From: Anniella stebbinsi
Lineage: Eukaryota > Chordata > Lepidosauria > Squamata > Anniellidae
Direction: 5' to 3'
DNA: 64,000 bases
NCBI GenBank assembly: GCA_029215795.1
Contig: JARDYH010000002.1
Span: 63,403,001 to 63,467,000, forward strand
Position numbers and translations under genes: made by a program
The notes under the pieces: model-generated
Seen by the model: the letters and a program-made list of their open reading frames with translations, nothing else
The model's database searches: none
Told to the model about the DNA's origin: nothing
In this document: positions 23,134 through 32,450 of the stretch, piece after piece
Layout of the letters: each line of letters begins with the position of its first letter
Position numbering within the stretch: position 1 is the stretch's first letter

Positions 23134-24086
23134 TAGGGATGTGTATCGTATCGTTAAAATGTATGATAATGATACGATATGCTCTTTATCATGCATATGA
23201 TTATCATTAATGATACGATACAACTTCCTACGATAAGCATCAGAGATGATAATTTTCAGCCCGATTATATCGGATTATCAGACTGCATATAAATAAACCT
23301 ATAACTTCTGTATTTTCAAAGTTAGAGGCTTGAAACTTGGTCACAGGGCTTATGGGGTATGCCTAAGTATGTGCATGAAATTTGAGATTGATCTCTCCAA
23401 CCCTTGATTTTATATGAATTTATTAAAGTTTGTTTAAGTTCTGACAGGTCAGAATGACAGCTCGCCATGTGCGTTCATTCAGACCTGTCAAAAAGTTACA
23501 CAGTCTTTAATAAATTCATATAAAATCAAGGATTGGAGGGATCGATCTCAAATTTTGTACACATGTCTAGCACATGTTGTTGTTGTTATTATTATTATTA
23601 TTATTATTATTTATTACACTTATATACTGTCCCATAGCCGAAGCTCTCTGGGCGGTTTACAAAAGTTGCTATACATATGTGCCAAATTTCAGATCAATCC
23701 CTCCACCCCTGTATTTTATATGAATTTTTGAAAGGTTGTGCAACTTTTGACCTGTCACAACTTAAACGATCTTTAATAAATTCATATAAAATCGAGGGTT
23801 GGAGGGATCAATCTCAAATTTCATACACATACTTAGGCATACCCAATAAGCATTGTGACCAAGTTTCAAGCCTCTAACTTTGACAATACAGAAGTTATAG
23901 GCATTTTTTCTAAAAAAAAAAATCAGCTCTATAGGGCACAATGGGGCTGCAAATTAAATATCGTATTTCCAATAATTATCATGAAGACGATATGGTTCAC
24001 CTATGATATTGTCGGAGATGATAATTTTTTTGGTCCGAAATTACGATAACGATAAAATACAATATTTTCAGGCGTGCACATCCCTA
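23134..24086. repeat. hAT-type palindromic element with long arms
   Basis: Ends are TAGGGATGTGTATCG and GCGTGCACATCCCTA, with 8-mers GATTTCAG (23126-23133) and ATTTTCAG (24087-24094) outside, matching at 6 of 8. The arms are long: 'cttctgtattttcaaagtta' near 23305 pairs with the stretch near 23890. The module 'ttatatgaattt' recurs in both orientations about four times. An L2-like LINE tail (23579-23663) sits inside the right half. Confidence 0.75.
23579..23663 (-). repeat. L2-like LINE tail with (TTA)n, nested in a hAT-type element
   Basis: Reading on the minus strand it shows 'gtaaaccgcccagagagctt', 'cggctatgggacagtatata' and then (TAA)n. The same tail occurs at 41290-41455 in the other orientation. 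It interrupts the palindromic host element. Confidence 0.75.
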
Positions 24087-24094
24087 ATTTTCAG

Positions 24095-25707
24095 TGCATC
24101 GTCTTATCTTTACTTTCTTGTTTCTACTTTTTAAATGCTGGTCCCACTTTTTATCTCATTCATCTAATTCAGCCTCAAGCTTCTGCCCTCTATCTTCTAT
24201 TTTCTTTGTAAGTGCCTGTTCTGCTCTGAATTTTTTAAGTTCTTTATCTAATCAGAATTTAAATGCTTCCAAAATAGAACATGATTCAATTAACTCCTCC
24301 TCATCTTTAGCATCTGTTTTCTTTGCAGCTTTCCTTGTCACCATATTGTAAAAAAATGTGCAATTTTCCTTGCTCTTCTAATGTATCCATGCAATTCATT
24401 TAAATATGCATAGCGTTTAGGTTGTTTTTGTATTAGTCCCCCTCCTTTTTCAAACATGTATATGCCCTTCATAAATATTGCACAACCCCCCTTGGTAGGC
24501 ACAGGTGTTGCAAATCAGTACAATAATGTCCCAAAGGAAGATTTAAAATTTCAGTATCTCTCTGATACTTTTGTCTGCAAGTCCACAAGAGTCTATTTTA
24601 ATATGCAGTTCAAAATCCATAAAAATAGGAGAAATGGAAGGTCACCAAACAGTTAATCTAATACTGGCAGTCCATTACTACTTATCAAGTTGAGAAGGCA
24701 TAAAAAATTAAGTCATGGAGCCAACATTTTTCCAATGACTTGGTTAAAAGATAGTGCTAAGTTCATCCTTATCCACCATCTTTTTCACCCCGCTGTGATA
24801 CACACTGAAGGTGTGGCTTCTAGCTGGCCCCATTTGATTTTATGGAGAAGAACTGCCCCTTCCTCTTCTGGTGGTGTTCTTACCAAAGGAATGGTCTGTC
24901 ATCTGCCATAAAACTTTCTCAGTGGAGCTGGGATTTGCATCCATGAGAAGCAAAAGATACTAAGTGCCTCTTTGTTCCTGCGTATTGTCTCTGAACACCC
25001 TGGTTGATTTTAGGTAAGTCTTTAAGTAGCCACAAGACTCAGTGTTATGAATAAGTATATAAATGGTTGGCAAGCACAACCCAGGTCAACAAATATAAAC
25101 AATTGATGCCCATGAAGATTCAAGTCTATAGCTATTTGCTGCTTTAGAAGATGCAAATCTACACTCCCTTGAGGTATTGTGCATCGTGCCAAATCGCTTC
25201 CTTAGTATGCTTTTGTTAAAGAAGGCTAGTGAATGGGTTAAATTGTCTCTGGTGTGTCTCAACTTTCCATATTAAAGAGTATTTCAATTCTAAAATTATA
25301 GAAACTTCTTGTACAGAAGAGCCTTGACCTACTTTCTTTGCTGCATATGCAAGGGCAATAGTGCAACCCATCACTCCATAAGGCAGAAGCTTCCCCATTA
25401 ACTCCACTGTAATAGAGTGTTCCTTACACTCCTGTTCCTTTGGATCAATAACCTTATTGTGCATTAGCATTCTGCTGTATTCGTCTCCCTTTCTATTTAT
25501 CCAAAGAACATATTATTCATGTCTGATTAGGAATTTGAACTAAGTTCTCATGCATCCAGACACAGCACTCTATCCATTATACTGTACTTTCATTATCAAG
25601 GTTCTTCTAGTTCAATACAGGCATTAATTCCATTGTGGAAAACAGCCCTGTTATTTGCAGTACCTATACCACCTTTTGCCATTTTAGAATGTAAAAGGAA
25701 TAATCTA
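24095..25707. other. No gene seen
   Basis: Non-coding. Short frames at 24094-24351 and 25216-25470 have no domain motif, no flanking splice signals that stand out and no homologous context. Confidence 0.5.
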
Positions 25708-25817
25708 TGGTAGACAACTGGTGGCCCTCCAGATGTTTGGGCTTCCATCATTCCTTGCAATTGGCTATGCTGTCTAGAGCTATAGAGTTGTAGGCCAAAG
25801 GCCAAAGGTTTCCCACC
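25708..25817. repeat. Foldback repeat ('ccagatgt' family), copy 2
   Basis: 'actggtggccctccagatgt' at the left, 'tagagttgtaggcc' in the middle and 'ggtttcccacctcc' at the right match the family at 7525-7653 and 60425-60535, diverged. Confidence 0.55.
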
Positions 25818-26367
25818 TCCTGGAGTAAATACACAGAAAGTACATATAAGAGAAAATTATACAAAAACCTAGTATTACATTAAAGTATGGTATTGTCTAA
25901 ATAGTTTAATTACTTGTGCCGCAGTTGCGAAGTGTAGGGTGTAAATAAAGAGTTGAGACATTGAAATTGGGTTTAAATTGGGCCACTTTTATTAAAGATC
26001 TGCAAAGGGTGAAAACCTAAGCGGGCATCCATACTCTTGGCCTCCTCAGGCCAAATCTTGGGATCGGGCAAACCATTCTCCTTCCTCGTGGTGGCACCAA
26101 TCCTTCACCACCCCGTGGTTTTCCCCCATATGGGGTAGGGAGGCCTTCCGTAGTCACCTTTCCCATGCCGCAGGGCTCCAAGTAGGTGAGTCGGGTTGGC
26201 CTCAAAGGAAAACCTTATCCCCATGATCTGGTGCCACAGGACTCCCAGATGTGGGCCTCATGTATTACCCACCACCTCAACGGTGCCTGAGAATGTTCGC
26301 CAATTGGAAAAAGGCCCTAAGGATGCCCGCACCTACCACCAAGGGGACTGACAAGCTACTTGATTAG

Positions 26368-26979
26368 TCACGCCCCCACCAATCTGGCCTCTAATACTCC
26401 CCTCAAACCCTTTTGCAGATCTGTCAGAAATAAATCATTACCGTAATCCGACAAGTGAACACCATCTTGTCGGTACAGCTCCCTCCGTGAACGCAGAATG
26501 TCAGGATCTTGTATGCTAACATCCCAGTGTTTGCTTAGCTCCTGGAAAACTTCAGAATTTACTTTCCTGTGAGTGAGCTCCAACGCAAGAGGGTCGCTAC
26601 CCTCTCTCCAGGCTAGCCTGGGCAACAAACAGGACCACAGAATGAGCACGCTGGGCCAATGCTGCCGGATGGTTCCGAAATTGGCAATTGCTTGTAAAAT
26701 CAGGGCTTTGCCTTTTAGCAAGCCCAAGTCGTTTCCCCCCAGGTGAACAATCAGAATTTGAGGGTGGGGGGAAGACTTGCACGCTGGTGGAACAATGTGG
26801 GAAGAAGATGCTCCCTGCATGCCGCACCTGCCCAACCAACGAATGGAGGCACAGTGGCTTAGCCCGAGCTGAGATCCGAAATTGGAACAGGACGCTCGCC
26901 GGCCGGCCCAAAAGACCATACTGTCTCCACAGATGATCACGCTCACTGGGTTCTGCCTTCTCCAGAAATCTAAAATCAA
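26368..26979 (-). CDS. SGNH (GDSL-like) hydrolase domain of Ngaro copy B, open frame without an ATG start
   Basis: About 200 codons are open from the recombinase stop (27010-27012) to 26368. Block I is CGDSM (Ser at about residue 20 counting from 26979), block III is HLGGNDLG (Asn at about 83), and block V is DGVHLSD (Asp at about 172, His at about 175). A Gly in RWLGRCG near residue 50 may be the oxyanion Gly. These are the expected SGNH catalytic residues, so an esterase or lipase-like activity is plausible. Substrate and role are unknown. The codon at 26979 is TTG; the first in-frame ATG lies after the catalytic Ser. The frame is the same as that of the upstream recombinase tail, separated by one TAG. 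An acceptor-like TTTTAG ends at 26970, which suggests splicing. It is the only unbroken gene in this copy. Confidence 0.8.
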   Translation of the reverse strand: MILDFWRRQNPVSVIICGDSMVFWAGRRASCSNFGSQLGLSHCASIRWLGRCGMQGASSSHIVPPACKSSPHPQILIVHLGGNDLGLLKGKALILQAIANFGTIRQHWPSVLILWSCLLPRLAWREGSDPLALELTHRKVNSEVFQELSKHWDVSIQDPDILRSRRELYRQDGVHLSDYGNDLFLTDLQKGLRGVLEARLVGA

Positions 26980-27009
26980 ACATGGGAATGTTAGGATAGG
27001 AACAATCGG

Positions 27010-27305
27010 CTACTTCAAAGGCAATTTCCTAATGTACGTTTTGTACGCTGATGACCGCCATCTCCCCACCGCCTGAATCTGCGTGGGAGAAAAACCGATG
27101 CTGGCAGCCGTTGATGCGGCCCAATTCGAAAGGAATGTGTCCCAAATTGACCTACCGGGACGCCTAACATCCCCAATGCCCATTTGGTCACTGACCAGAA
27201 CTGATACTTGGTTAACGGTAAACCATCCGAATGACAAAATAATGCTCCTGCAGCATTATCTCGCCATGCGATAAATGACCGCAATGCATGAACTGGGCAT
27301 AACTC
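27010..27305 (-). pseudogene. Tyrosine recombinase C-terminal part of Ngaro copy B
   Basis: Catalytic motifs are visible in two frames: GTHSFRIG (H-x-x-R) in one, then GRWRSSAYKTYIRK (Trp and nucleophilic Tyr) in the other, so a frameshift lies between them at about 27110-27130. The frame is cut at 27305 by the copia 3' LTR. The N-terminal part of the gene resumes at 32451. It continues to a TAG at 27010-27012, directly followed in the same frame by the hydrolase frame. Confidence 0.85.
27301..27305. repeat. Copia target-site duplication, left copy (AACTC)
   Basis: AACTC lies directly outside the LTR start TGTCAGAG. The same five bases lie at 32451-32455 outside the other LTR. Both sit within the same recombinase codons of Ngaro copy B. 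Confidence 0.9.
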
Positions 27306-27824
27306 TGTCAGAGTTTGTGATGCACTGCACTCTCTGAGCATGTACAGAGTGCAAGCACACAGCAGCGGAATAACAGCAGAGCTCACTGGTAGCAGACAGA
27401 TGTCCTGGTAGTCAGTAAACACTCAGACACAGCAGTGTTTTAAACTACTATACTAAGTTTACTTTACAAGTATTTACATAGAACAAAACACTGCTCTAAT
27501 ATCTTCAGCAATACTTCCAACCAACCATAACCTACCACTAACATTCACCATCATCATCACCCACACTGTTTCTCCACATGCTGTACATTTATAGCACTGT
27601 GGACCTATCACAGCGTTGTCTGCATATCTCCCCATGTGTTGCTATGCCTCACAGCACACAGGGAAGAAACCAAATGACCTTGGTCTTTAGGTGCTTACCA
27701 GCTGCACTTGATTTGGCAACTGTACAGAGTACTTGAGATATCAAGTCATCTCATGTCTCTCTTTTCTTCTTAGTAACAGAAAAAATACCTTTGCTTTTAC
27801 ATTTAAACAAATAAAATCTTAACA
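27306..27824 (-). repeat. Copia 3' LTR (519 bp)
   Basis: In element sense it starts TGTTAAGATTTT and ends CTCTGACA, the usual TG...CA ends. It is preceded in sense by a polypurine tract. A TATA-like CTATAAAT is at 27587-27594. It is identical to the other LTR except one base and the four bases missing there. Confidence 0.95.
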
Positions 27825-27837
27825 CCCCTCCTTTTTT
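27825..27837 (-). other. Copia polypurine tract
   Basis: In element sense AAAAAAGGAGGGG lies directly before the 3' LTR start TGTTAAG. This is the plus-strand primer site for reverse transcription. Confidence 0.9.
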
Positions 27838-27856
27838 CTGTAACTAACAAACATTT

Positions 27857-30800
27857 TCATTCTGTCTGACATTCTAGCATTCCAAGCTGTTTTGACAATT
27901 GTTCATGTCTTTGTACATTCAAAGGTTTTGTGAATACATCAGCCACATTTACCTCGGTGTTACAATACACAAGTTCAATCAATCCATCATGTACAGCTTG
28001 TCTTACGTTGCAGTAACGAATATCAACATGTTTACTCCTTGCGTTCACCCTTTCTGACTTTGCCATATGAATGCAAGTCTGATTGTCTTCAAAAACTTTA
28101 ATTGGAGTTTTCACTTGCAATTTCATATCTTTCAGCAACTGGATGAACCAAATTATTTCTGTACAAGCCTCAGACAATGCTGAAAACTCAGCCTCTGAGG
28201 TAGACAGGGCAATTAACCGTTGTTTTCTGGATTTCCACCCCACTAAACTGTTGCCCAGTTTTATTACAATTCCTGAGGTGGATTTCCTGTCTTGACTGTC
28301 ACCAGCCCAGTCACTGTCTGTATAACACTCTAGTGATAATGTGTCCAATGGTCTTAATTCTAAAGACACATCAATAGTCCCTTTTAAGTACCTGAATACT
28401 CTTTTAACTGCTTGCCAGGCACTATTCGTTGGTTTGGACACAAATCTGCTCAATATGCTAACTGCATTAGCCAAATCTGGCCTAGACCATTGAGCTAAAT
28501 AGAGTAGACTTCCTATTGCTGACTGGTATAGGTCTCTGTCACAAAATTCTGTGTCGCTGTCATTAAACTGAAAACCAGCCACCATGGGAGTTTTAACACT
28601 TTTACATTCCTCCATGTGGAATTTTGCAAGCAGATTTTTGATTTTCTGTTTTTGACTTAACACATAAGCCCCTTTTTGCTTTGTGACTTCCACTCCTAGA
28701 TAGTCATGGATTGGACCCAAATCCTTTAATTCAAAATGTTTACTCAGTTGCTCTGCAAATTCTTTAACCTGAGTTTTTGTTTTTGAAATTAAACATATAT
28801 CATCCACAAAAGATAACAACCACATTTGTTCACTGTTGACACCTTTTGTATATAAACATGGGTCAGCCATTCCATTTTTGAAACCCATTGACTCCAATGC
28901 TTCATGCAAACACTGGTTCCAATTTCTTGCTGACTGTTTCAAACCATAGATAGCTCTGTTTAATTTGTACACAGAGCCTGGCACATTTGACTCATAACCA
29001 GGAATTTGAGCCATGTAAATCTCTTCCTGTAATGGTGCATTCAAATATGCTGTCTTTATATCAAAATGATTCACCTGACAATCATATTTTGCAGCTAGAG
29101 TTAGCATTACTCTCATTGACTCAGCCTTCACAGTAGGTGCAAAGGTTTCATCATAGTGCACATTCTTTTCCTGTGTGAACCCTTTTGCCACAAGTCTAGC
29201 CTTATACATTGTCTCTCCTGACATCAGCAATTTCTTTTTGAACACCCACCTACAACCAACCACTTTTTTACCTTTTGGTAGCATTGTAGGGGTAAACACA
29301 TTGTATTTTGCCATGGCTTCCATTTCCTCATCCATAGCCTCATACCATAGATTTTTCTCTGGATTTGGCAATCTTTGAACATCTGCATAGTTCTCTGGTT
29401 CATAAGATATTTGGCACACTCGTACTTCATTGGCCGTATATCTCTCAGGAGGTATTCCCTTTGTACTTCTTTCTGAACGTCTGGGAATAAAAACATTTCT
29501 GTTCTCTCCCTCCTCCTCCTCTTCCTCCTCCTTCTTAGGACTTGAAAGAGTTGTGGAACTGTTTGTTTGTCTCTCTACTGGCTGTGGTGCTCTGCCTATG
29601 TTTTCCTGTATAGGCAAACACACTTCACTGCCGTGCAAACGTTCCCAGTCACACTGCTCCTGAAAACTTGCTGATCTAGAAATTACTATGTTTCCATTTC
29701 CAGCATAAAACCTGTATGCTTTTGAACTAGGTGCATAGCCTAGGAATTTCATTTTCCTGGCTTTTGGCTGCCCTTTCCTCCTAGCTACCTTGGGGATGTT
29801 CACCCAGGCATCACTCCCAAAAACTCTGAGATGAGCCAGGGATGGCTTCTTCCCAAACATGAGGAAATATGGAGTGTTATCTATTGCTGAGCTCCAAAGC
29901 CTATTAGCAATGTAATTAGCTGTTAGCATTGCTTCTCCCCAAAAATGAGCATGCAACCCAGAGTCTGTCAACATGGCATCTTTCATTGTTTGCAGAACCC
30001 CATTCCTTCTTTCTGCAACGCCATTTTGCCATGGTGAGTGTGGAGCAGTTCGTCTTGCTGAAATTCCTTTCTGCCTAAGCCATTTTTGGAACGTTTCAGC
30101 CATAAACTCCCCCCCTCTGTCTGTTTGCAATTGCTTTACTTTGGTAGAGAATTTCCGCTCCACCCAACTCAGCCAATCTTTGAAAACAGTAAACGTTTCA
30201 CTTTTGTTTTTCATCACATAACAAAAACCATATCTAGTGTAATCATCCACCAGAATTAAAGCATACTTTGCCCCTCCTAATGTTGCAGTCATAGGACCAA
30301 TTAAATCTGCATGTATTATCTCAAATGCTGCCGTGGCAACTCTGTTACTCTTCTTACAGATTGGAGCAACCTTGGATTTAGCCACCTTACATGCAGTACA
30401 GTCTAGATATTTGTCACAGGCTTTTACATTCAGTCCTACACACATTTCAGGCATTTTTTTCAGTATTTGGAACCCAACATGTGCAAGTCTCCTATGCAGC
30501 AAATGCACACAATCATTATGCAAAGGTGTGTTATTCATAACAGAATTTACATTTCTAGATGTTTCTAGACCTTTAGGCAACATTTCATAAAGATTGTTCC
30601 TAAGTACACCTAAAGCTACAACATTGTTTTGTTTGCTCACTTCACACTTGCTGTTTGAGAATGATACACAATATCCTTCCTTATCCAAACAAGATACACT
30701 TAACAAATTGTGTTCCAAACTTGGCACACACAGAACCTTGCTTACAGTTTTATCAATACATGGCACATATACACAACCTTCTGCAGTCACAGCTGAAGAT

Positions 30801-31690
30801 TTGCCATCTGCTAATGTAACATGGTCCCGGCTAGCAGAATGTAGACTTGTAAACAAACTCTGGTTGTTCACAATATGCTGACTGGAACCACTGTCCATCA
30901 ACCAGGTACATTCTGGGTTGTTCTCTGCAGCTTTAACTACGGAGACCTTCGGTTTAGCAGATTTTTTCTTGCTTGTTGCTGCCTTCTCCTTCGTTTGGTT
31001 GGGACAATCTCTCCGCAGATGCCCGGGCAAACCACAACGAAAACAGCGCCGAACTGCAAACACTTTCTCCTTATCTTCACAAGCTGCTTGTTTAACGTGG
31101 GTGTCTCTAGGCTTGGCAGTCTGCCTCTCTTGCCTCTTCTTTTCTTCTTCCAGCAATCGGCCGGTCAGAAAACGAAGCGTGAGCTCGGATTCTTGCATTG
31201 CTTCCAGGCTCAAAACAAGATTGTCCCACGAATCATCCAGTGAGCTGAGAACGACGTACACTTTGTGGGACTCAGTGAAAGACATGCCATGCTCCTCCAG
31301 ATCCGCAAACAGTTGCCTCATCATGCTTAAATGTGCAGATATGCTGGCTCCTGGTTCAAGTTGTGCTCTGTACAATTTTCTTGTTAGCATAACTTTGCTG
31401 GCTGCCGTTTCTCTCACATAAATCTCTCTGAGAGTTTTCCAGCATTCCTGCGCGGACACCAGCCTCCTTACATAAACAAGTTGGTTATCTTCTAAACACA
31501 AGATAATGCTTGCCAAAGCTTTCTCTATGTTTCTCTGCTCGTCTTCATCTGGCTGAGCTGGAGGATCACAGACAACCGTCCATAAACCTTCCCTCCTTAG
31601 ATATTGTTCCATCTTAATGCTCCAAGCCAGATAATTGTTTTCATTTAGACGATTGAGTGGTAGATTAGCTGCCGACATACTTGCTGCCAT
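27857..31690 (-). CDS. Copia gag-pol polyprotein, intact, 1277 aa
   Basis: One uninterrupted ORF starting at an ATG. The gag region (1-215) contains 'NENNYLAWSIKMEQYL', typical of copia-type gag. It is followed by a CCHC knuckle CFRCGLPGHLRRDC (216-229), an aspartic protease DSGSS (from 266), an integrase zinc-binding HHCC (His about 399-404, CTAC at 431-434) and the integrase DDE triad (Asp about 462, Asp about 524, Glu about 560). A Glu-rich linker (about 721-727) leads to an RT with a first Asp in HFDIKTAYLN (about 877), YGLKQS, and the active-site FVDD (961-964). RNase H follows with YTDSDWAG (from 1123), TSEAE and EDNQT (about 1201). The length is normal for the family and no lesion is visible. 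Expression is presumably driven by the 5' LTR. The protein alone could support retrotransposition, but activity is not shown by sequence. Confidence 0.96.
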   Translation of the reverse strand: MAASMSAANLPLNRLNENNYLAWSIKMEQYLRREGLWTVVCDPPAQPDEDEQRNIEKALASIILCLEDNQLVYVRRLVSAQECWKTLREIYVRETAASKVMLTRKLYRAQLEPGASISAHLSMMRQLFADLEEHGMSFTESHKVYVVLSSLDDSWDNLVLSLEAMQESELTLRFLTGRLLEEEKKRQERQTAKPRDTHVKQAACEDKEKVFAVRRCFRCGLPGHLRRDCPNQTKEKAATSKKKSAKPKVSVVKAAENNPECTWLMDSGSSQHIVNNQSLFTSLHSASRDHVTLADGKSSAVTAEGCVYVPCIDKTVSKVLCVPSLEHNLLSVSCLDKEGYCVSFSNSKCEVSKQNNVVALGVLRNNLYEMLPKGLETSRNVNSVMNNTPLHNDCVHLLHRRLAHVGFQILKKMPEMCVGLNVKACDKYLDCTACKVAKSKVAPICKKSNRVATAAFEIIHADLIGPMTATLGGAKYALILVDDYTRYGFCYVMKNKSETFTVFKDWLSWVERKFSTKVKQLQTDRGGEFMAETFQKWLRQKGISARRTAPHSPWQNGVAERRNGVLQTMKDAMLTDSGLHAHFWGEAMLTANYIANRLWSSAIDNTPYFLMFGKKPSLAHLRVFGSDAWVNIPKVARRKGQPKARKMKFLGYAPSSKAYRFYAGNGNIVISRSASFQEQCDWERLHGSEVCLPIQENIGRAPQPVERQTNSSTTLSSPKKEEEEEEEGENRNVFIPRRSERSTKGIPPERYTANEVRVCQISYEPENYADVQRLPNPEKNLWYEAMDEEMEAMAKYNVFTPTMLPKGKKVVGCRWVFKKKLLMSGETMYKARLVAKGFTQEKNVHYDETFAPTVKAESMRVMLTLAAKYDCQVNHFDIKTAYLNAPLQEEIYMAQIPGYESNVPGSVYKLNRAIYGLKQSARNWNQCLHEALESMGFKNGMADPCLYTKGVNSEQMWLLSFVDDICLISKTKTQVKEFAEQLSKHFELKDLGPIHDYLGVEVTKQKGAYVLSQKQKIKNLLAKFHMEECKSVKTPMVAGFQFNDSDTEFCDRDLYQSAIGSLLYLAQWSRPDLANAVSILSRFVSKPTNSAWQAVKRVFRYLKGTIDVSLELRPLDTLSLECYTDSDWAGDSQDRKSTSGIVIKLGNSLVGWKSRKQRLIALSTSEAEFSALSEACTEIIWFIQLLKDMKLQVKTPIKVFEDNQTCIHMAKSERVNARSKHVDIRYCNVRQAVHDGLIELVYCNTEVNVADVFTKPLNVQRHEQLSKQLGMLECQTE

Positions 31691-31921
31691 CTCAAATTAC
31701 TGCACACAGATGTCTTGCTTGCTTTTCAGCTTTCAGCCCCTCCAAGGCACTCAGCAACGACACTCACCGGACTGCAGATTTGAGAAGTCACTCTTCACTT
31801 CCAGGATTCTCACAACACTCTGCCACCATGCAGGGAGTCCTCTAGGCTGTCTGGACACTCTGGACACCTTGGGTAGCCTTGCAGCCCTAGCAGCCCTAGC
31901 AGCCCTAGCAGCCCTAGCAGA
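31691..31921 (-). other. Copia leader with a 9-bp tandem repeat
   Basis: Untranslated leader between the primer site and the gag-pol ATG. The word GCAGCCCTA (plus strand) is repeated about 4.4 times at 31881-31920, immediately inside the primer-binding site. Confidence 0.8.
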
Positions 31922-31935
31922 CTGGGCCCATAACC
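31922..31935 (-). promoter_or_regulatory. Primer-binding site matching the initiator tRNA-Met anticodon arm
   Basis: The plus strand reads CTGGGCCCATAACC directly against the LTR end at 31936. This equals the anticodon arm of vertebrate initiator tRNA-Met, positions about 26-39. In element sense it is therefore complementary to the 3' end of a 39-nt 5' half of that tRNA, the primer type known for Drosophila copia, rather than to the usual tRNA 3' end. Confidence 0.9.
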
Positions 31936-32450
31936 TGTCAGAGTTTGTGATGCACTGCACTCTCTGAGCATGTACAGAGTGCAAGCACACAGCAGCGGAA
32001 TAACAGCAGAGCTCACTGGTAGCAGACAGATGTCCTGGTAGTCAGTAAACACTCAGACACAGCAGTGTTTTAAACTACTATACTAAGTTTACTTTACAAG
32101 TATTTACATAGAACAAAACACTCCTCTAATATCTTCAGCAATACTTCCAACCAACCATAACCTACCACTAACATTCACCATCATCATCACCCACACTGTT
32201 TCTCCACATGCTGTACATTTATAGCACTGTGGACCTATCACAGCGTTGTCTGCATATCTCCCCATGTGTTGCTATGCCTCACAGCACACAGGGAAGAAAC
32301 CAAATGACCTTGGTCTTTAGGTGCTTACCAGCTGCACTTGATTTGGCAACTGTACAGAGTACTTGAGATATCAAGTCATCTCATGTCTCTCTTTTCTTCT
32401 TAGTAACAGAAAAAATACCTTTGCTTTTACATTTAAACAAATAAAATCTT
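31936..32450 (-). repeat. Copia 5' LTR (515 bp), four terminal bases missing
   Basis: Same sequence as 27306-27824 except one base (32123) and the absence of the first four sense bases TGTT. The remaining end AAGATTTT abuts the target duplication GAGTT (sense). GAGTT followed by TGTTAAG contains a GTT repeat, so slippage deletion is a simple explanation. Confidence 0.92.
32217..32224 (-). promoter_or_regulatory. Putative TATA box of the copia 5' LTR
   Basis: In element sense CTATAAAT lies inside the 5' LTR about 230 bp from its sense start. The position and sequence suit a core promoter. The initiator was not identified. Confidence 0.5.

Larger units (their letters stand above)
27306..32450 (-). 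mobile_element. Young Ty1/copia LTR retrotransposon nested in Ngaro copy B
   Basis: About 5.15 kb on the minus strand: 5' LTR (31936-32450), tRNA-half primer site, leader, one gag-pol ORF (31690-27857), polypurine tract, 3' LTR (27306-27824). It is flanked by the duplication AACTC. The LTRs differ at one aligned base (G at 27493, C at 32123), and the 5' LTR lacks four terminal bases. The order protease-integrase-RT-RNase H is the copia order, as opposed to gypsy. The intact ORF and near-identical LTRs imply a recent insertion. Confidence 0.97.

Noticed and set aside
25927..26360. Attempt to find the split direct repeats (A1, B1-A2-B2) of the Ngaro elements
   Set aside because: Only short shared words such as 'cttgggat' were seen, too weak to report coordinates. 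A self-alignment is needed.
29973..31421. Plus-strand frames of 80-167 codons
   Set aside because: They are antisense shadows of the intact copia ORF on the minus strand.
31922..31935. Possible tRNA gene fragment (initiator Met anticodon arm)
   Set aside because: Only 14 bases match and they abut an LTR exactly, so it is a primer-binding site and not a tRNA gene.
31751..32052. Ala-Arg and Leu-Gly repeat peptides on the minus strand
   Set aside because: They arise from the 9-bp tandem repeat in the copia leader and from the 5' LTR.
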